A stretch of DNA of 64,000 nt from NCBI RefSeq assembly GCF_020883455.1, contig NZ_CP086615.1, positions 3,224,001 to 3,288,000 on the forward strand. The letters are read 5' to 3'. Positions 52,926 through 62,451 of the stretch are shown piece after piece. Under the pieces are notes generated by a model. The model was not told where the DNA came from, made no database searches, and saw only the letters and a program-made list of their open reading frames with translations. Each line of letters starts with the position of its first letter. The first letter of the stretch is position 1. This DNA comes from Spiribacter halobius (GTDB taxonomy: Bacteria; Pseudomonadota; Gammaproteobacteria; Nitrococcales; Nitrococcaceae). A program made the position numbers and the translations under genes.

Positions 52926-55478
52926 TCAACCGGCTTCAGGCAGAGCGGGCGCCCGTTCGGCCTCATCGGACGGCCGATTGCTGATATTCGCCGTCCCCCT
53001 GTCATCGTTGCTGCGCCAGCTTTGATACACCTCATGAAGGCGTGCCAAATGCGCGGCATCGACCTTCTTCCCTGTTTGCCTCACCCCTCCTTTGGTCGTA
53101 TCGAGGTCCCTCCACTCCACACCCAGCAAGGCACTCGCAATACCACGCACGGTTGGTACCGGGCTTTTGGCGTTCATATGCTCTTTCTTCAACGCAACCG
53201 GGAGATCCAGGGCCAGAATCGAGTAGAAGTAATTGCTCACGAGGTCGTTCAGTACCGGACGGGCGACGTCAGCGGTAATGATCGCCGATGGCTCCTGAAG
53301 CTGAAGATCAAGCGGGTCAGCAATCGCCTTCAATATTGCGCGCCGCCGCGTGAAATGCCGCGAGTCAAACGTATTGTACTGGCCGCGCCGATCCAGGTGG
53401 GTCGCCTGAGCTTCCGACATTTCCAGGATTCGCCAGTTCCAGAGCTGGAAAAGCAGAAAACCCTGACGCCACATCTCCAGATCGCGCTCGTCGATATCGC
53501 TTTTACCCAGGGTGCTTTCCAGCGTTCGCCTCTCGTCACGATAATAGTCAGTACCGTCGAGCGCTTGACTGCAACGCGGGGACTCCTCACTGCCCTCGCC
53601 AAAGATCGGCCCCACGGCAAGAATGCCCTCGTCGTAAAGCCGTCTCGCGGCGCTGCGCAATTCCTTTCCAAGACCGTCGTGCAACACGACATCGGGCACG
53701 ATTTGCTGCTCCCTCGGGACGATTCGCACCGCCTGACTCCGCATGACCGCCTCAAGGGCAAGGGCCACATGATTGCTGCTGTGGGCCTGCGTCGCCTTGA
53801 CGCGCGCAATCAGGCGCTCGTTTGCGGTCACCTCCCGCCCCGGGGGTACGAGGGTCTTGAGTATCTGATCCTCGTTGTCCATGCGGTGGTTGTAATCCGG
53901 GGCGAAGCCAATATAGAAAGCGTTGGCGGTCCTGTCGCGGCGCAGCATCTGGAAACAGTCCGTTGCGGGGATCGTGCCGCAGAACACGGCTGCGGTCAGA
54001 TCGAAGTGCCGCTCGGTGATGCTGACGGTGGACATGACCGCGGGAGAGTGGATAACCAGCTGGTAGTCCCTGATCGCGGCATTCGGGTTGGCAAAGAACG
54101 CCTGCTGCTCGGGAAGGTGGGTGTTGTCGGCATGGATCAGCAAAGTCCTGCATCCGGGGAAGTCATTGCCGATCCGGTCGGCGAGCCCGATCGCCTCATC
54201 CTTGCGGTCGATGCACAGGCGGACCCGACGCCCCTCGTAGACGGCAAGGTAGATCTGGTCCACCGCTTCCCGCTTGGTCCGAAGGGATGCGCTCAGGTGG
54301 GATAGATCCGCCTCCAGGTCCAGGACGTGGATGTCCCGGCGCCCGCTGGCCTTGGCGAAGTCGACGAGCTCGTCATTGGCGTCCGCATCAAGCAGGAGCA
54401 CCGTGGGACTGTTGCCGATCAATCCGCGCAGTGAGTTGAAGATCCCCTCGCGGCTCGAGATGTTCCTGTCCGTGGCAATCGTGTCCACGACCTGCTTCGC
54501 CTCGTCAACGACGAGGAAGCGCGCGGTCATGAGGAGCTCACGGAAGCGCCGGACGAGAAGGCTGTGCGCGCAGATCGCGAGCCCTGGCAGATTGGCCTCC
54601 CCGCCCGCCGGGTGCGGTGCCTGCCCCACCGCGGCCGGCTCGTAATGCGGGAGCACCGACGCGTAGCGCGCCACGATCGAGCGCCTCGCGGCCACCAGCA
54701 CCGGCCGATCGCCGGCCCGTGCCGCCTGCTCGAGCAGCCGGGTCGCGGCCTCCGTCTTTCCCCAGCCGGTACCGGTGCGGATGATGAACACGCCGCTGCG
54801 CCCCGCAACGGCCTCGAGCATCTCCTCGGGCGTTGAAGCAACGATCCGCTGCACCTCCTGTGAAATGGCGCGCGACTGACGCGCACGCCTTCGCACGCCC
54901 TCGAGACGTCTGGTGATGCGGGCGTCGATCGCCTGCGCGTCCAGCATCGAGGAGGCTGTCTGTAGCGTCTCCCGAATGCTCTGCTCGCTGAGCACCGAGG
55001 GCACCGTCGGCAGGGCCGCCCCGATGGCCGCCTCCGCCGCTCTCTGCGCGCTCGCGGGGTCGGTGGCGGTGCGGATGAGCTCGACGCAGGCCGAATAGCG
55101 CTCGAGCGCATTGACGTCGAACCGAAACCGCTTGAGCGTCGTGCCGAAATCGTCCACCAGATCGACCGACGGCATTCGCCAGCGAATGAGCTCATCGGCG
55201 GCCAGGCCGAGCGCATCGGCTGTGGCGGCGACGCGCAGCTCGATGTTCTCGCGGGCGTAGCTCTCGGCGAGTTGGTCAAGCATGGGCGGGAAGGCGGCAG
55301 GGTGGGCCTTGCGGGGCACCGCAACCGCGATGCCCTTGCCCTGACCATCCTTCGGCTTGCGCTTTTTCTTCCCGGCCTCACGGGCGCTGCTGACAAGGCG
55401 CTCCCAGGCGGAGGGATCGTGGAGATTGGTGATGACGAGGCAACGTTCGGCGGGGCCGAGAGGGAATTCGCAGTCCAA
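52926..55478 (-). CDS. origin-binding-protein-like superfamily 2 helicase
   Basis: The product has 850 residues. The TTG start at 55478 is fixed by AGGAGG seven bases upstream. The N-terminal 220 residues are unknown and contain a Lys-rich patch (GKKKRKPKDGQGKG). Then RTGTGWGKTEAA (Walker A, 235-242), FLVVDEAKQV (DEAK box, 325-328), TVLLLDADAND, VIHSPAVMSTVSITERHFD and CFQMLRRDR. This set of motifs resembles the herpes-type origin-binding helicases found in phages and plasmids (Herpes_ori_bp). It probably drives replication of a mobile element or acts in defence; no replication partner is adjacent. Confidence 0.65.
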   Translation of the reverse strand: MDCEFPLGPAERCLVITNLHDPSAWERLVSSAREAGKKKRKPKDGQGKGIAVAVPRKAHPAAFPPMLDQLAESYARENIELRVAATADALGLAADELIRWRMPSVDLVDDFGTTLKRFRFDVNALERYSACVELIRTATDPASAQRAAEAAIGAALPTVPSVLSEQSIRETLQTASSMLDAQAIDARITRRLEGVRRRARQSRAISQEVQRIVASTPEEMLEAVAGRSGVFIIRTGTGWGKTEAATRLLEQAARAGDRPVLVAARRSIVARYASVLPHYEPAAVGQAPHPAGGEANLPGLAICAHSLLVRRFRELLMTARFLVVDEAKQVVDTIATDRNISSREGIFNSLRGLIGNSPTVLLLDADANDELVDFAKASGRRDIHVLDLEADLSHLSASLRTKREAVDQIYLAVYEGRRVRLCIDRKDEAIGLADRIGNDFPGCRTLLIHADNTHLPEQQAFFANPNAAIRDYQLVIHSPAVMSTVSITERHFDLTAAVFCGTIPATDCFQMLRRDRTANAFYIGFAPDYNHRMDNEDQILKTLVPPGREVTANERLIARVKATQAHSSNHVALALEAVMRSQAVRIVPREQQIVPDVVLHDGLGKELRSAARRLYDEGILAVGPIFGEGSEESPRCSQALDGTDYYRDERRTLESTLGKSDIDERDLEMWRQGFLLFQLWNWRILEMSEAQATHLDRRGQYNTFDSRHFTRRRAILKAIADPLDLQLQEPSAIITADVARPVLNDLVSNYFYSILALDLPVALKKEHMNAKSPVPTVRGIASALLGVEWRDLDTTKGGVRQTGKKVDAAHLARLHEVYQSWRSNDDRGTANISNRPSDEAERAPALPEAG

Positions 55479-56180
55479 CTGAGACCTCCTGTCGGTTTGT
55501 TGATCGGCCTAGGGGTGCGGCGGCGGGTGCTGGCGACGCGGCGGAGCGGCGCGACCCCGGCAACGGGGCACGCCTCGCTGCGGCAGCCCCGGTGACGGGC
55601 CCGCGTCAAGGGCGGACACCGGGAGGATCGGCGGTGCGGGCACGCCTTGTGCGACCGCCACCCCCGCAGCACAGCGCCGGATCACCCGGGGCAGGGGGCC
55701 ACGTCGCCCCAGGACCCGCGGTTCTGGGGCCCGTGCGCGTTGACGGCAGAGGCCGGCAAACCTTTAGCCCACGCGGCCTCGGAGGTTGAACCGCGTTTCA
55801 AGCCTTCCGGGGCCGTCGGCGGCATCGGGGGACAGCCCGCGGCGGTTGCACCGCCCCGGCAGACGAGGCTGTCGAGATTTTTGACAGCCGATTCCAGGGT
55901 GCCCCGAGCCGGCACCTCCTGCAGCGGCAACCACCTGTTCGCCGTCCGTTTCCAGCCGTTGGCATCCCATTTGCCTCGGGCCATCCGGTGCCACCAACGA
56001 AATCGCTGCCGCCCGGGCGCCCTGGCCGTGCAGCGCCGGCGCCGGGGGGCCTCGCCGGGGCGTGCAGCTGCCTCCGGTGGTTCAGGCGGCGGCAGGCGGT
56101 CGGACCCGCCCGGCGCGTTGGCTCGGCACGCCCCCTCTGCGCGAGGGACAGTCGACGGCAACGCACGGGGATCTGGTCCC
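55479..56180 (+). other. gene-free stretch before the RTX-like gene
   Basis: No gene is supported. A frame in phase with the RTX-like gene extends upstream to 55647, but its sequence is low-complexity and the signal peptide begins at 56181. Confidence 0.4.
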
Positions 56181-57581
56181 ATGATCATCCCGATTCCGCG
56201 CCTCACCGCACGCCATCTCTCGGTGCCCCCGGCAGCGCGCCCCCTCGCCGGCCTCGCGCTGATCGCGATGGTGCCCCTCGCCCATGCCTCCGATACCCCC
56301 GGGACGGTGACCGGCACCAGCGGCAATGATTTCCTCTTCTACCAGGGCACGCTGGAGAACCTGGACACCAGCGTCACGAACGCCTATAGCGGCGAGACGG
56401 TGGCCATCCAAGGCGAGTTCAACGTCAACACCGCGCGCTACGACGGCCTTGCCGGCATCGATACCCTGCTCATGACCGACGATGGTGATTTCCTGCGTAT
56501 CGAGAACGATCACGGGGATGCGACGGTTGCCAACGTCGAGACCTTCTTCGCCGGCGACGGTCCGGATGTCATCCAGCTCAGCGGCGGCCCGACGCTCGGG
56601 CAAATCGTGATCGACGGGGGCGCGGGCGCCGATATCCTCTGGTCGAATGCGGGCGACGATTTCATCAACGGCCGTGGCGGCGGGGACAACATCCACGGCG
56701 GCCCCGGCAACGACCTCATCAATGGCGGCGACGGCAGCGGAACCGCAAGCGGTAACGATGTCATCAGTGGCGGCAGCGGCGCCGACGTGCTCAACGCCGA
56801 GGATGGAGACGACGTGCTCCGCTACCACGCCGACTCGGTCTGGTCCGCGGGCGCCGCGAGGACGAGCCCGATCGACGGCGCACCGGTGCCCCTGGAAGGC
56901 CTGAATCGCTCTCACGACGAATTCGACGGCGGGCTGGGCGTCGACACCCTGATCCTGACGGACGGTGCCGACGCCCTGCTCGGGCAGGATGCCATCAGCC
57001 CGGCGCACCCGCAGGCGAGCGGGACGCGGGTCACCGATGTCGAGAAGGTACTCGCCGGGCTCGGCAACGACCTGATCGACCTGACCGACCTCGGCGCCGG
57101 CGAATCGGTCTCCGTCGAGGGTGGCGAGGGCGACGACTCGATCTGGACGGGCGCCGGGGACGACCAGATCGACGTCGGCATCGGCACGGACTCGGCGTTC
57201 GGCGGCCTCGGCAGCGATGAGTTCTTCTACGACCTCGGCTACGGCGTCGACTTCTTCGATGGCGGGGACGACGACTCGGGGCCCCTGAACTTCGACGAGG
57301 TCGTCTTCGGTGCCGGCATCACGCCGGGACTGTTCAGCCTCTCGGACCTCGGCAACGACACCTACGAATTCGACTTCCTCGGCACCGATGACTTCCTGAC
57401 GACCTATCGCATGGACAGCGTGCGCTTCGCCGACGGCACCACGCTCGCGCTCTCGACCGAGGAGACACCGTCCGGTCAGGCACCGCTGCCGGGCACCCTC
57501 TGGCTGATGCTCGCCGGTGCGGGCATCTGGTACCGCCGCCGGACACACCTGGCGGCCCGCCAATCGCCTGCGCAGACGTAG
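56181..57581 (+). CDS. RTX-type calcium-binding surface protein with VPLPA/PEP-CTERM-like tail
   Basis: The 466-residue product starts at MIIPIPRLTARH, followed by a signal peptide ending near LAHAS. Nonapeptide-like calcium-binding repeats occur between about 120 and 360: GGAGADILWSNAGDDFINGR, GGPGNDLINGGDGSG, GGSGADVLNAEDGDDVL and GAGDDQIDVGIGTDSAFGG. The C-terminus APLPGTLWLMLAGAGIWYRR is a sorting signal (motif, hydrophobic helix, Arg cluster) for exosortase-type processing. It would be secreted and anchored or released; the polysaccharide genes downstream fit that system. A broken duplicate of the C-terminal half follows. Confidence 0.85.
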   Translation: MIIPIPRLTARHLSVPPAARPLAGLALIAMVPLAHASDTPGTVTGTSGNDFLFYQGTLENLDTSVTNAYSGETVAIQGEFNVNTARYDGLAGIDTLLMTDDGDFLRIENDHGDATVANVETFFAGDGPDVIQLSGGPTLGQIVIDGGAGADILWSNAGDDFINGRGGGDNIHGGPGNDLINGGDGSGTASGNDVISGGSGADVLNAEDGDDVLRYHADSVWSAGAARTSPIDGAPVPLEGLNRSHDEFDGGLGVDTLILTDGADALLGQDAISPAHPQASGTRVTDVEKVLAGLGNDLIDLTDLGAGESVSVEGGEGDDSIWTGAGDDQIDVGIGTDSAFGGLGSDEFFYDLGYGVDFFDGGDDDSGPLNFDEVVFGAGITPGLFSLSDLGNDTYEFDFLGTDDFLTTYRMDSVRFADGTTLALSTEETPSGQAPLPGTLWLMLAGAGIWYRRRTHLAARQSPAQT

Positions 57582-57654
57582 ACCGCATTGTCGGAGCCCC
57601 CAACCCGGCACCAGATTGCCGTGGTGCGTACGGGCGGCGTCGGCAATGCTGCAG

Positions 57655-57935
57655 CGGCCGCGCGGAGGCAGCGCCGACTTCTTCGGTGGCGGCGATGACG
57701 ACACGGGGGTCGTCGAACTTCGACGAGGTCGTGTTCGAAGCTCGCAATCATGCCGGCACGGTTCAGGCTCACCAACCTCGGCGACGACACTCTCGAACTC
57801 GACTTCCTGACCACCAATCGCCTCGACGGCCGTGCGCTTCTGCGATGGCACGCGGTTACTGCTCTCGAGCGAGGAACCACCGTCCGGCAGGGTGCCGCTG
57901 CCGGGCTTCTTGTCACTTATGATCGTGGGGACGGG
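57655..57935 (+). pseudogene. degenerate duplicate of the RTX gene 3' part
   Basis: Over three frames it repeats the end of the preceding gene: ADFFGGGDDDTG (from DFFDGGDDDSG), NFDEVVFEA, LTNLGDDTLELDFL, RFCDGTRLLLSSEEPPSGRV and PLPGFLSLMIVGTGLL. At least two frameshifts are needed to align it. It shows that a tandem duplication of the C-terminal 90 residues took place and has since decayed. Confidence 0.75.
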
Positions 57936-57995
57936 ATTGCTCTGCAGAGAGGTCGGCACACCGCTCTCGCTATGCCGTGCTCACCTGCCCACGGG

Positions 57996-58027
57996 TTCTA
58001 CCCCGTTTCCACGGACGGTTGGGTTAA
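57996..58027 (+). repeat. 32-bp dispersed repeat, copy 2
   Basis: This matches 24151-24182 at 28 of 32 bases (TTTCCACGGACGGTTGGGTT). Like copy 1, it follows directly after a pseudogene on the same strand. The remaining 58028-58240 is empty. Confidence 0.55.
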
Positions 58028-58240
58028 GGCCCCAGCCCCTCGACGATTCTGCTCCTAGCGGGCGGTGCTCTAGCGTTCGAAGCCGTCCGATCACGCTCCG
58101 CCTTCGCGACCAGGCGGGCGTAGAAAGTCGTGCCTCGCCGCCGATAGCCCCGACATCGACGTCGATGGCCTCCAAGGCCATGGCTTGCGGTCCCTTTACC
58201 GACCGCCGGCAGGCTCGGCGCACCCGCCGGCACGCCTCGC

Positions 58241-58870
58241 TTACCACCTAGGTGAAATCATTATCGTACGGTCAAGGCTGCTACGCCGACGCCGCCAGGC
58301 CAGTGCGGCGAGGCCGGGGGCCAGCAGCGGCATCGTGGCGGGGATCGGCACCGCGTTCACGCTGACGTTGTCGAGCTCGATCAGCGTGCCGGCATTGGCG
58401 TTGTCCCGCTCATCGGTGACGAACTGGATGCGCGCCGTCGTCGGCCCGGTGGTGATGGCAGGGAGCCCGAACACGCCGGAGAACCCCACGCTGGTACCGA
58501 ACAAGCCCTCGTCGCTGCTCTCGCTCAGCAGCTCTTCAGTCATGCCGTCGAGGATGAGGCTTGCAAAGAAGAAATCCGGATTCGACGGGCGCTCGTACCC
58601 CCACGCATAGTCGAAGTCGATGAGCAGGCGCTTCTTCGCGGCGGGAATGATGAAGTCCTGGTAGAAAATGGCCTCGCCATCGGGTCCGAACCGGCCGACG
58701 AGAGCCGTGCCATCGCCCGGCTGCACGCCGGTATCCGTCGACTCGCCGATAACCCAGCCGTCCAGCCCAGAATCGAACGTCCCGTTATCGATCAGGTTGG
58801 CCTTGGCCACGCCAAGCGTGCTGGCCAACGCCGCTGCGATGGCACAAGTGACGGTTCTTCTCATATCCAC
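58241..58870 (-). CDS. PEP-CTERM/VPLPA-type exported protein
   Basis: The product has 209 residues, starting at GTG 58870 with GGGGAG seven bases upstream. A signal peptide (AIAAALASTLGVAKA) precedes NLIDNGTFDSGLDGWVIGES, which is the start of a carbohydrate-binding-like jelly roll seen in many PEP-CTERM proteins. The C-terminus VPIPATMPLLAPGLAALAWR followed by RRRS is a clear sorting signal. It is convergent with the RTX-like protein gene, so two such substrates lie together beside the EPS genes. Confidence 0.85.
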   Translation of the reverse strand: MDMRRTVTCAIAAALASTLGVAKANLIDNGTFDSGLDGWVIGESTDTGVQPGDGTALVGRFGPDGEAIFYQDFIIPAAKKRLLIDFDYAWGYERPSNPDFFFASLILDGMTEELLSESSDEGLFGTSVGFSGVFGLPAITTGPTTARIQFVTDERDNANAGTLIELDNVSVNAVPIPATMPLLAPGLAALAWRRRRSSLDRTIMISPRW

Positions 58871-59076
58871 TGGCTTGCTCCCCGTAACCCTCTGCGTCGT
58901 TCACGGGCTTGTGGGCAAGAATCGAGCCGGGATGACTTTCGCCCGAAAAACCATTGCATTGGACGCGAACGTGTATCGCCCGGCTTACAGCCACGGCGCG
59001 GATGCAAAATCTTCTGACAGGGGTCATTGGCGAGGCGGGCTCGCCCGTGCCGGCGCTAACGGCGGGCTCGAACGCT

Positions 59077-60174
59077 TTAGGCCCTGATCGATGATTCCTT
59101 CGACGCCTCAAAGGCTCGTCGCAGCGCCGTGCGCGTCACCCCAAGAATCGCCGCACCGTTCTTCGCGGGATTCACGTTCAACTCCACGACAGTGGGACCA
59201 CTGCGCGTGACGGCAACGTCCACGCCCGCAAAGCGGATACCTGGAAACGCGCAGAGCGCGCGCCCGGCGAGTGCAAGGCAATCGTCGATTTCCGGTAAAG
59301 GCATCCCGGCGATCCGCTCGCCGCTGTCGGGGTGATGCGTGATACCGACCCACGCGCCTTGCCCATCACTGGCCGCCCCGAGCACACCATGCGAAAGCTG
59401 CACCGGCGCCACCAGCCCGCCACGTTCGCGGTTATCGACGATGCTCCCCGTCCGCCCGACGCGAAGATATGCGCCCAGGATTCGCGGCTCACAATAATCC
59501 CCCGCGCGCAGGGCCCATATCCGCAGCGTGTTCACGCTCGTCGGGTTCAAAGCCGCGAGATGGGGCGCCTGGTCGATGTATTCCTCGACCATGCGAGGTG
59601 AGCCTTCGGCGAACCCGACCTCTTTCAGGAAGACATCCGTAGCAAGCGGGCGGTCACCGTGCAGATCGGCAAGGCGGCAATCGCCCTCCCCGCGAATCAC
59701 CCTCGCCGCGACGAACCCGTTCCCGCCCCAGCCCTGCAGCGTCTTGAAGCAGATCCTGGCTGCAGGAGACCTGCGCAATGTCGCACCGAGGTCTTCTGCG
59801 CTCGTGAGCGGATCACCGTCCGGAGTGATGCCCGTCCAAGGATCCAGCAGACCAATCAGGCGCGGCGTCGGCAGGCACATAGCCCTCAGCACCGCCTTTT
59901 CCACCAGCTTGTTCTGGGAGATCTTCCGGTACGCTGGTGGATTCATGCGGTTGATCCACCGAGTGTACTCCCGGCTGCCGAAGTGGTCGCGCTTGACGCG
60001 CCAGGGCACCCCGCGGCTGGCGAATCCCGCCGTCCGAAAGTATCTAGGCCCCACGCCGCGCCAAGCCCGGAGCACCGCCATCTCCAGGTATTGCCGCCAG
60101 AGCGGCAGGGTGTCGCATGAGAGGCCGTCCGCGAGCGTCGTGACGCGGCTCGCACCCTCTTCCCTCGTCGTCAT
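59077..60174 (-). CDS. sugar-transfer-associated ATP-grasp protein
   Basis: The 365-residue product starts at MTTREEGAS, giving a four-base overlap (ATGA) with the upstream PP-loop gene. ATP-grasp signatures: KISQNKLVEKAVLRAMCLPT, CFKTLQGWGGNGFVAARV (glycine-rich loop), LKEVGFAEGSPRMVEEYI, PTSVNTLRIWAL, FAGVDVAVTRSGPTVVELNV and NPAKNG. Family members (ATPgrasp_ST) are common in exopolysaccharide clusters and probably ligate an amino acid or similar group to a sugar or lipid. Substrate unknown. Confidence 0.85.
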   Translation of the reverse strand: MTTREEGASRVTTLADGLSCDTLPLWRQYLEMAVLRAWRGVGPRYFRTAGFASRGVPWRVKRDHFGSREYTRWINRMNPPAYRKISQNKLVEKAVLRAMCLPTPRLIGLLDPWTGITPDGDPLTSAEDLGATLRRSPAARICFKTLQGWGGNGFVAARVIRGEGDCRLADLHGDRPLATDVFLKEVGFAEGSPRMVEEYIDQAPHLAALNPTSVNTLRIWALRAGDYCEPRILGAYLRVGRTGSIVDNRERGGLVAPVQLSHGVLGAASDGQGAWVGITHHPDSGERIAGMPLPEIDDCLALAGRALCAFPGIRFAGVDVAVTRSGPTVVELNVNPAKNGAAILGVTRTALRRAFEASKESSIRA

Positions 60175-60974
60175 TGCCCACTCCGGTGCATCCGGCTCCA
60201 CAGTGATACGACATAGTCCGGGTCGCTGATCAGCCGGTGCGCGCGATAGAACGTGCGCCGAATCCGGCCCCGAACGCGATTACCCAACGGGATGCGCCAC
60301 CCGAAGCCTTCCTCCATGGCATAGCGACACGGATTGCATTCACCGCAGGGACGCTCGCCGCGCGGGCGGTGACAGAACCATGTCTCACGCAGAATCGGCA
60401 GGAAACCATATCTCGCCGCCTGCTCGGCCATGTCGTGCTTCGTGAGATCCAACAGGGGAAACTCGAAGGGCTCGAGGAGCCGCAATGCGTCCTCCAGCTC
60501 GGGGGTCCGGCCAGCGGCCCAAGCGGGATACCGACCGACGCGGGCATCCCGTAGGAACGATCCTATTCGTCCATCCCAGTACACGCCGATCTCGAGCTGG
60601 TCCAGGGACAGGTAATCGGCCATGCACGCGAGCAGCAGATACTGCTCGCCGAGGTAGGCGAGTTTTCGGAACGACGCGTACTGCGCCGCGCGAGTTTCGG
60701 AGACAGGCAACGCATCATGCTCGACGACCCGGGTCGGCAGGATGCGGCCGGCCCTACCCGCCGCCATGGCACGGATCCTCATCTTCAGCCGTTGCAGGGT
60801 GAAGAGTTCCCGGCCGGCGCTTCGCCGCGAGGTCGTAAAGAGGTAGTAGGGCTGGATGGTCGCGCAGTCGACGAGGACCGCCTTTGCGACGAGGAATGTC
60901 GAGTCCCAGCCCGCGCTCCAGAGGACGTGACGCACTGCCCCGGCGCGAGAGTTTTGCGTTTCTTCAGCGCGCAC
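60171..60974 (-). CDS. QueC-like PP-loop ATPase
   Basis: The product has 267 residues; start GTG at 60974. VLWSAGWDSTFLVAKAVL is a variant PP-loop (SGGxDS becomes SAGWDS) that binds ATP. ETWFCHRPRGERPCGECNPC is the four-Cys zinc site in the QueC arrangement, at about residues 213-232. QueC makes 7-cyano-7-deazaguanine; here the protein is coupled to an ATP-grasp ligase in a polysaccharide cluster, so it may instead activate a carboxylate for sugar modification. It is the first gene of the two-gene operon. Confidence 0.8.
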   Translation of the reverse strand: MRAEETQNSRAGAVRHVLWSAGWDSTFLVAKAVLVDCATIQPYYLFTTSRRSAGRELFTLQRLKMRIRAMAAGRAGRILPTRVVEHDALPVSETRAAQYASFRKLAYLGEQYLLLACMADYLSLDQLEIGVYWDGRIGSFLRDARVGRYPAWAAGRTPELEDALRLLEPFEFPLLDLTKHDMAEQAARYGFLPILRETWFCHRPRGERPCGECNPCRYAMEEGFGWRIPLGNRVRGRIRRTFYRAHRLISDPDYVVSLWSRMHRSGQ

Positions 60975-61227
60975 CTTCGCCCCCTCGGCGGAGACTCCGG
61001 CCCCGCCCCAGATCCGGCACCGTCACTTGACGCCGCAAAATGCCAACTTGGTCGCAGTTTTGCCGAAACCGCAAACCATGTCCAGCTCGCCCGCATCCCT
61101 CACCCGGCGGACTCGGATCGGGCATTGCGCATGAAGCGTCGGCCAGCGAGCGCTATCCTCGGAACCGAGAGAAGCGCCAACTGTGCGCCGGGCGCCGCGC
61201 AGAGGTCACCCTTTCGGGGGCAAGCCA

Positions 61228-62301
61228 GTGAGAATTCTCTTCGGGATGACGACCCCCTACCCGCCACAGGTCTTCGGTGGCGCGCGCGTGACCACTCATG
61301 AATTCTGCCGGCTGCTCAAAGCGCGCGGTCACGAAGTCGCGGTTCTCTGCCAGATCGCGCACGGCGACAGACTGTGGCTGAAGAACCGCTTGCGCTCTCG
61401 ACTCACCGGTTCGAAGTTCCCCGAGGACCGCTCCCAGGACTACTCCGTCTACCGCGGCTGGCAACCCGTCGCGGGGGTCTCGGAGGTCGCCCGGCGCTTC
61501 GCCCCCGACGTAGCGGTCGCCAACGCCGGCTTCACGGGCTCCGTGGTGCACGCTTTCGTCAAGAACGGCGTACCCGCCATCGCTCAGGTGAGCACCGTGG
61601 AGTTCGACCGGATGGGGGCGCCGTTCCCGCAATCACCGCAGGTCGCCTACACGGCGAACTCCGAATTCACCGCCGGCCGGATTCGCGAGGCCCTCGATCA
61701 GGACTGCACGGTGATTCCGCCGTTGGTGATCCCCGAGAGCTACACCGGGTGCGAGGGGGGTGACTCGGTGCTCCACGTCAACCCGCGCAGGCTCAAGGGG
61801 ATAGATATCACCCTCGGACTGGCAGAGCGCCGCCCGGACATCCCCTTCCATATCGTCGAGGCCTGGGGCAGCAGCGAAGAGACGCACCACCATCGTGACC
61901 GGGCGGCGTCGCTCCCCAATGTCACCTGGCATGACTCGGTATCGGACATGCGCCCCCTGTATCGCCGGGCTCGCCTTGTCATTGCTCCGAGCCGCTGGCC
62001 GGAGGCATGGGGTCGCGTCGCAACGGAAGCGCAGGTCAGCGGCACCCCGGTTCTTGCGAGCAATCGGGGCGGGCTGCCGGAGGCTGTCGGCCCCGGTGGC
62101 ATGCTGCTGGACCCCGACGCCGGCCTGGATGCCTGGGAGCGTGCGCTCTCCAAGCTCTGGGACGACCACGCGAGGTACGACGTGCTCTCCAGCGCCGCCA
62201 GAGCTCACGCAGCCAGACCAGAAATCCAGCCGGAGATCCTCGTTGCCCGATTCGAAGATGTGCTGGCCCAGCACTGCCGGGCCGCCACCCGGAGGATTTA
62301 G
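61228..62301 (+). CDS. GT4-family glycosyltransferase
   Basis: The 357-residue product starts at GTG 61228 behind GGGGGCAAGCC. The N-terminal domain has MTTPYPPQVFGGARVTTHEF (the glycine loop) and LLKARGHEVAVLC. The C-terminal domain has RRLKGIDITLGLAERRPDIP, WHDSVSDMRPLYRRARLVIA, PSRWPEAWGRVATEAQVSGT and RGGLPEAVG, with the E-x7-E motif (EAWGRVATE) of GT-B retaining enzymes. It transfers a sugar from a nucleotide donor during exopolysaccharide assembly. It is divergent from the PP-loop gene. Confidence 0.9.
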   Translation: MRILFGMTTPYPPQVFGGARVTTHEFCRLLKARGHEVAVLCQIAHGDRLWLKNRLRSRLTGSKFPEDRSQDYSVYRGWQPVAGVSEVARRFAPDVAVANAGFTGSVVHAFVKNGVPAIAQVSTVEFDRMGAPFPQSPQVAYTANSEFTAGRIREALDQDCTVIPPLVIPESYTGCEGGDSVLHVNPRRLKGIDITLGLAERRPDIPFHIVEAWGSSEETHHHRDRAASLPNVTWHDSVSDMRPLYRRARLVIAPSRWPEAWGRVATEAQVSGTPVLASNRGGLPEAVGPGGMLLDPDAGLDAWERALSKLWDDHARYDVLSSAARAHAARPEIQPEILVARFEDVLAQHCRAATRRI

Positions 62302-62451
62302 CTCCCAGGGTGCGATCGCGGCGCATCCGGTCATCGACAGTCCCGGCGCCCAATCCAGCACGTCCAGCCACCTTCAGTGCAGCATGATAGTCTCGTCGAA
62401 CGTCGCCACACACACCGCGATACGCACTCATCCCGCAGGCGGGAGCCGACG

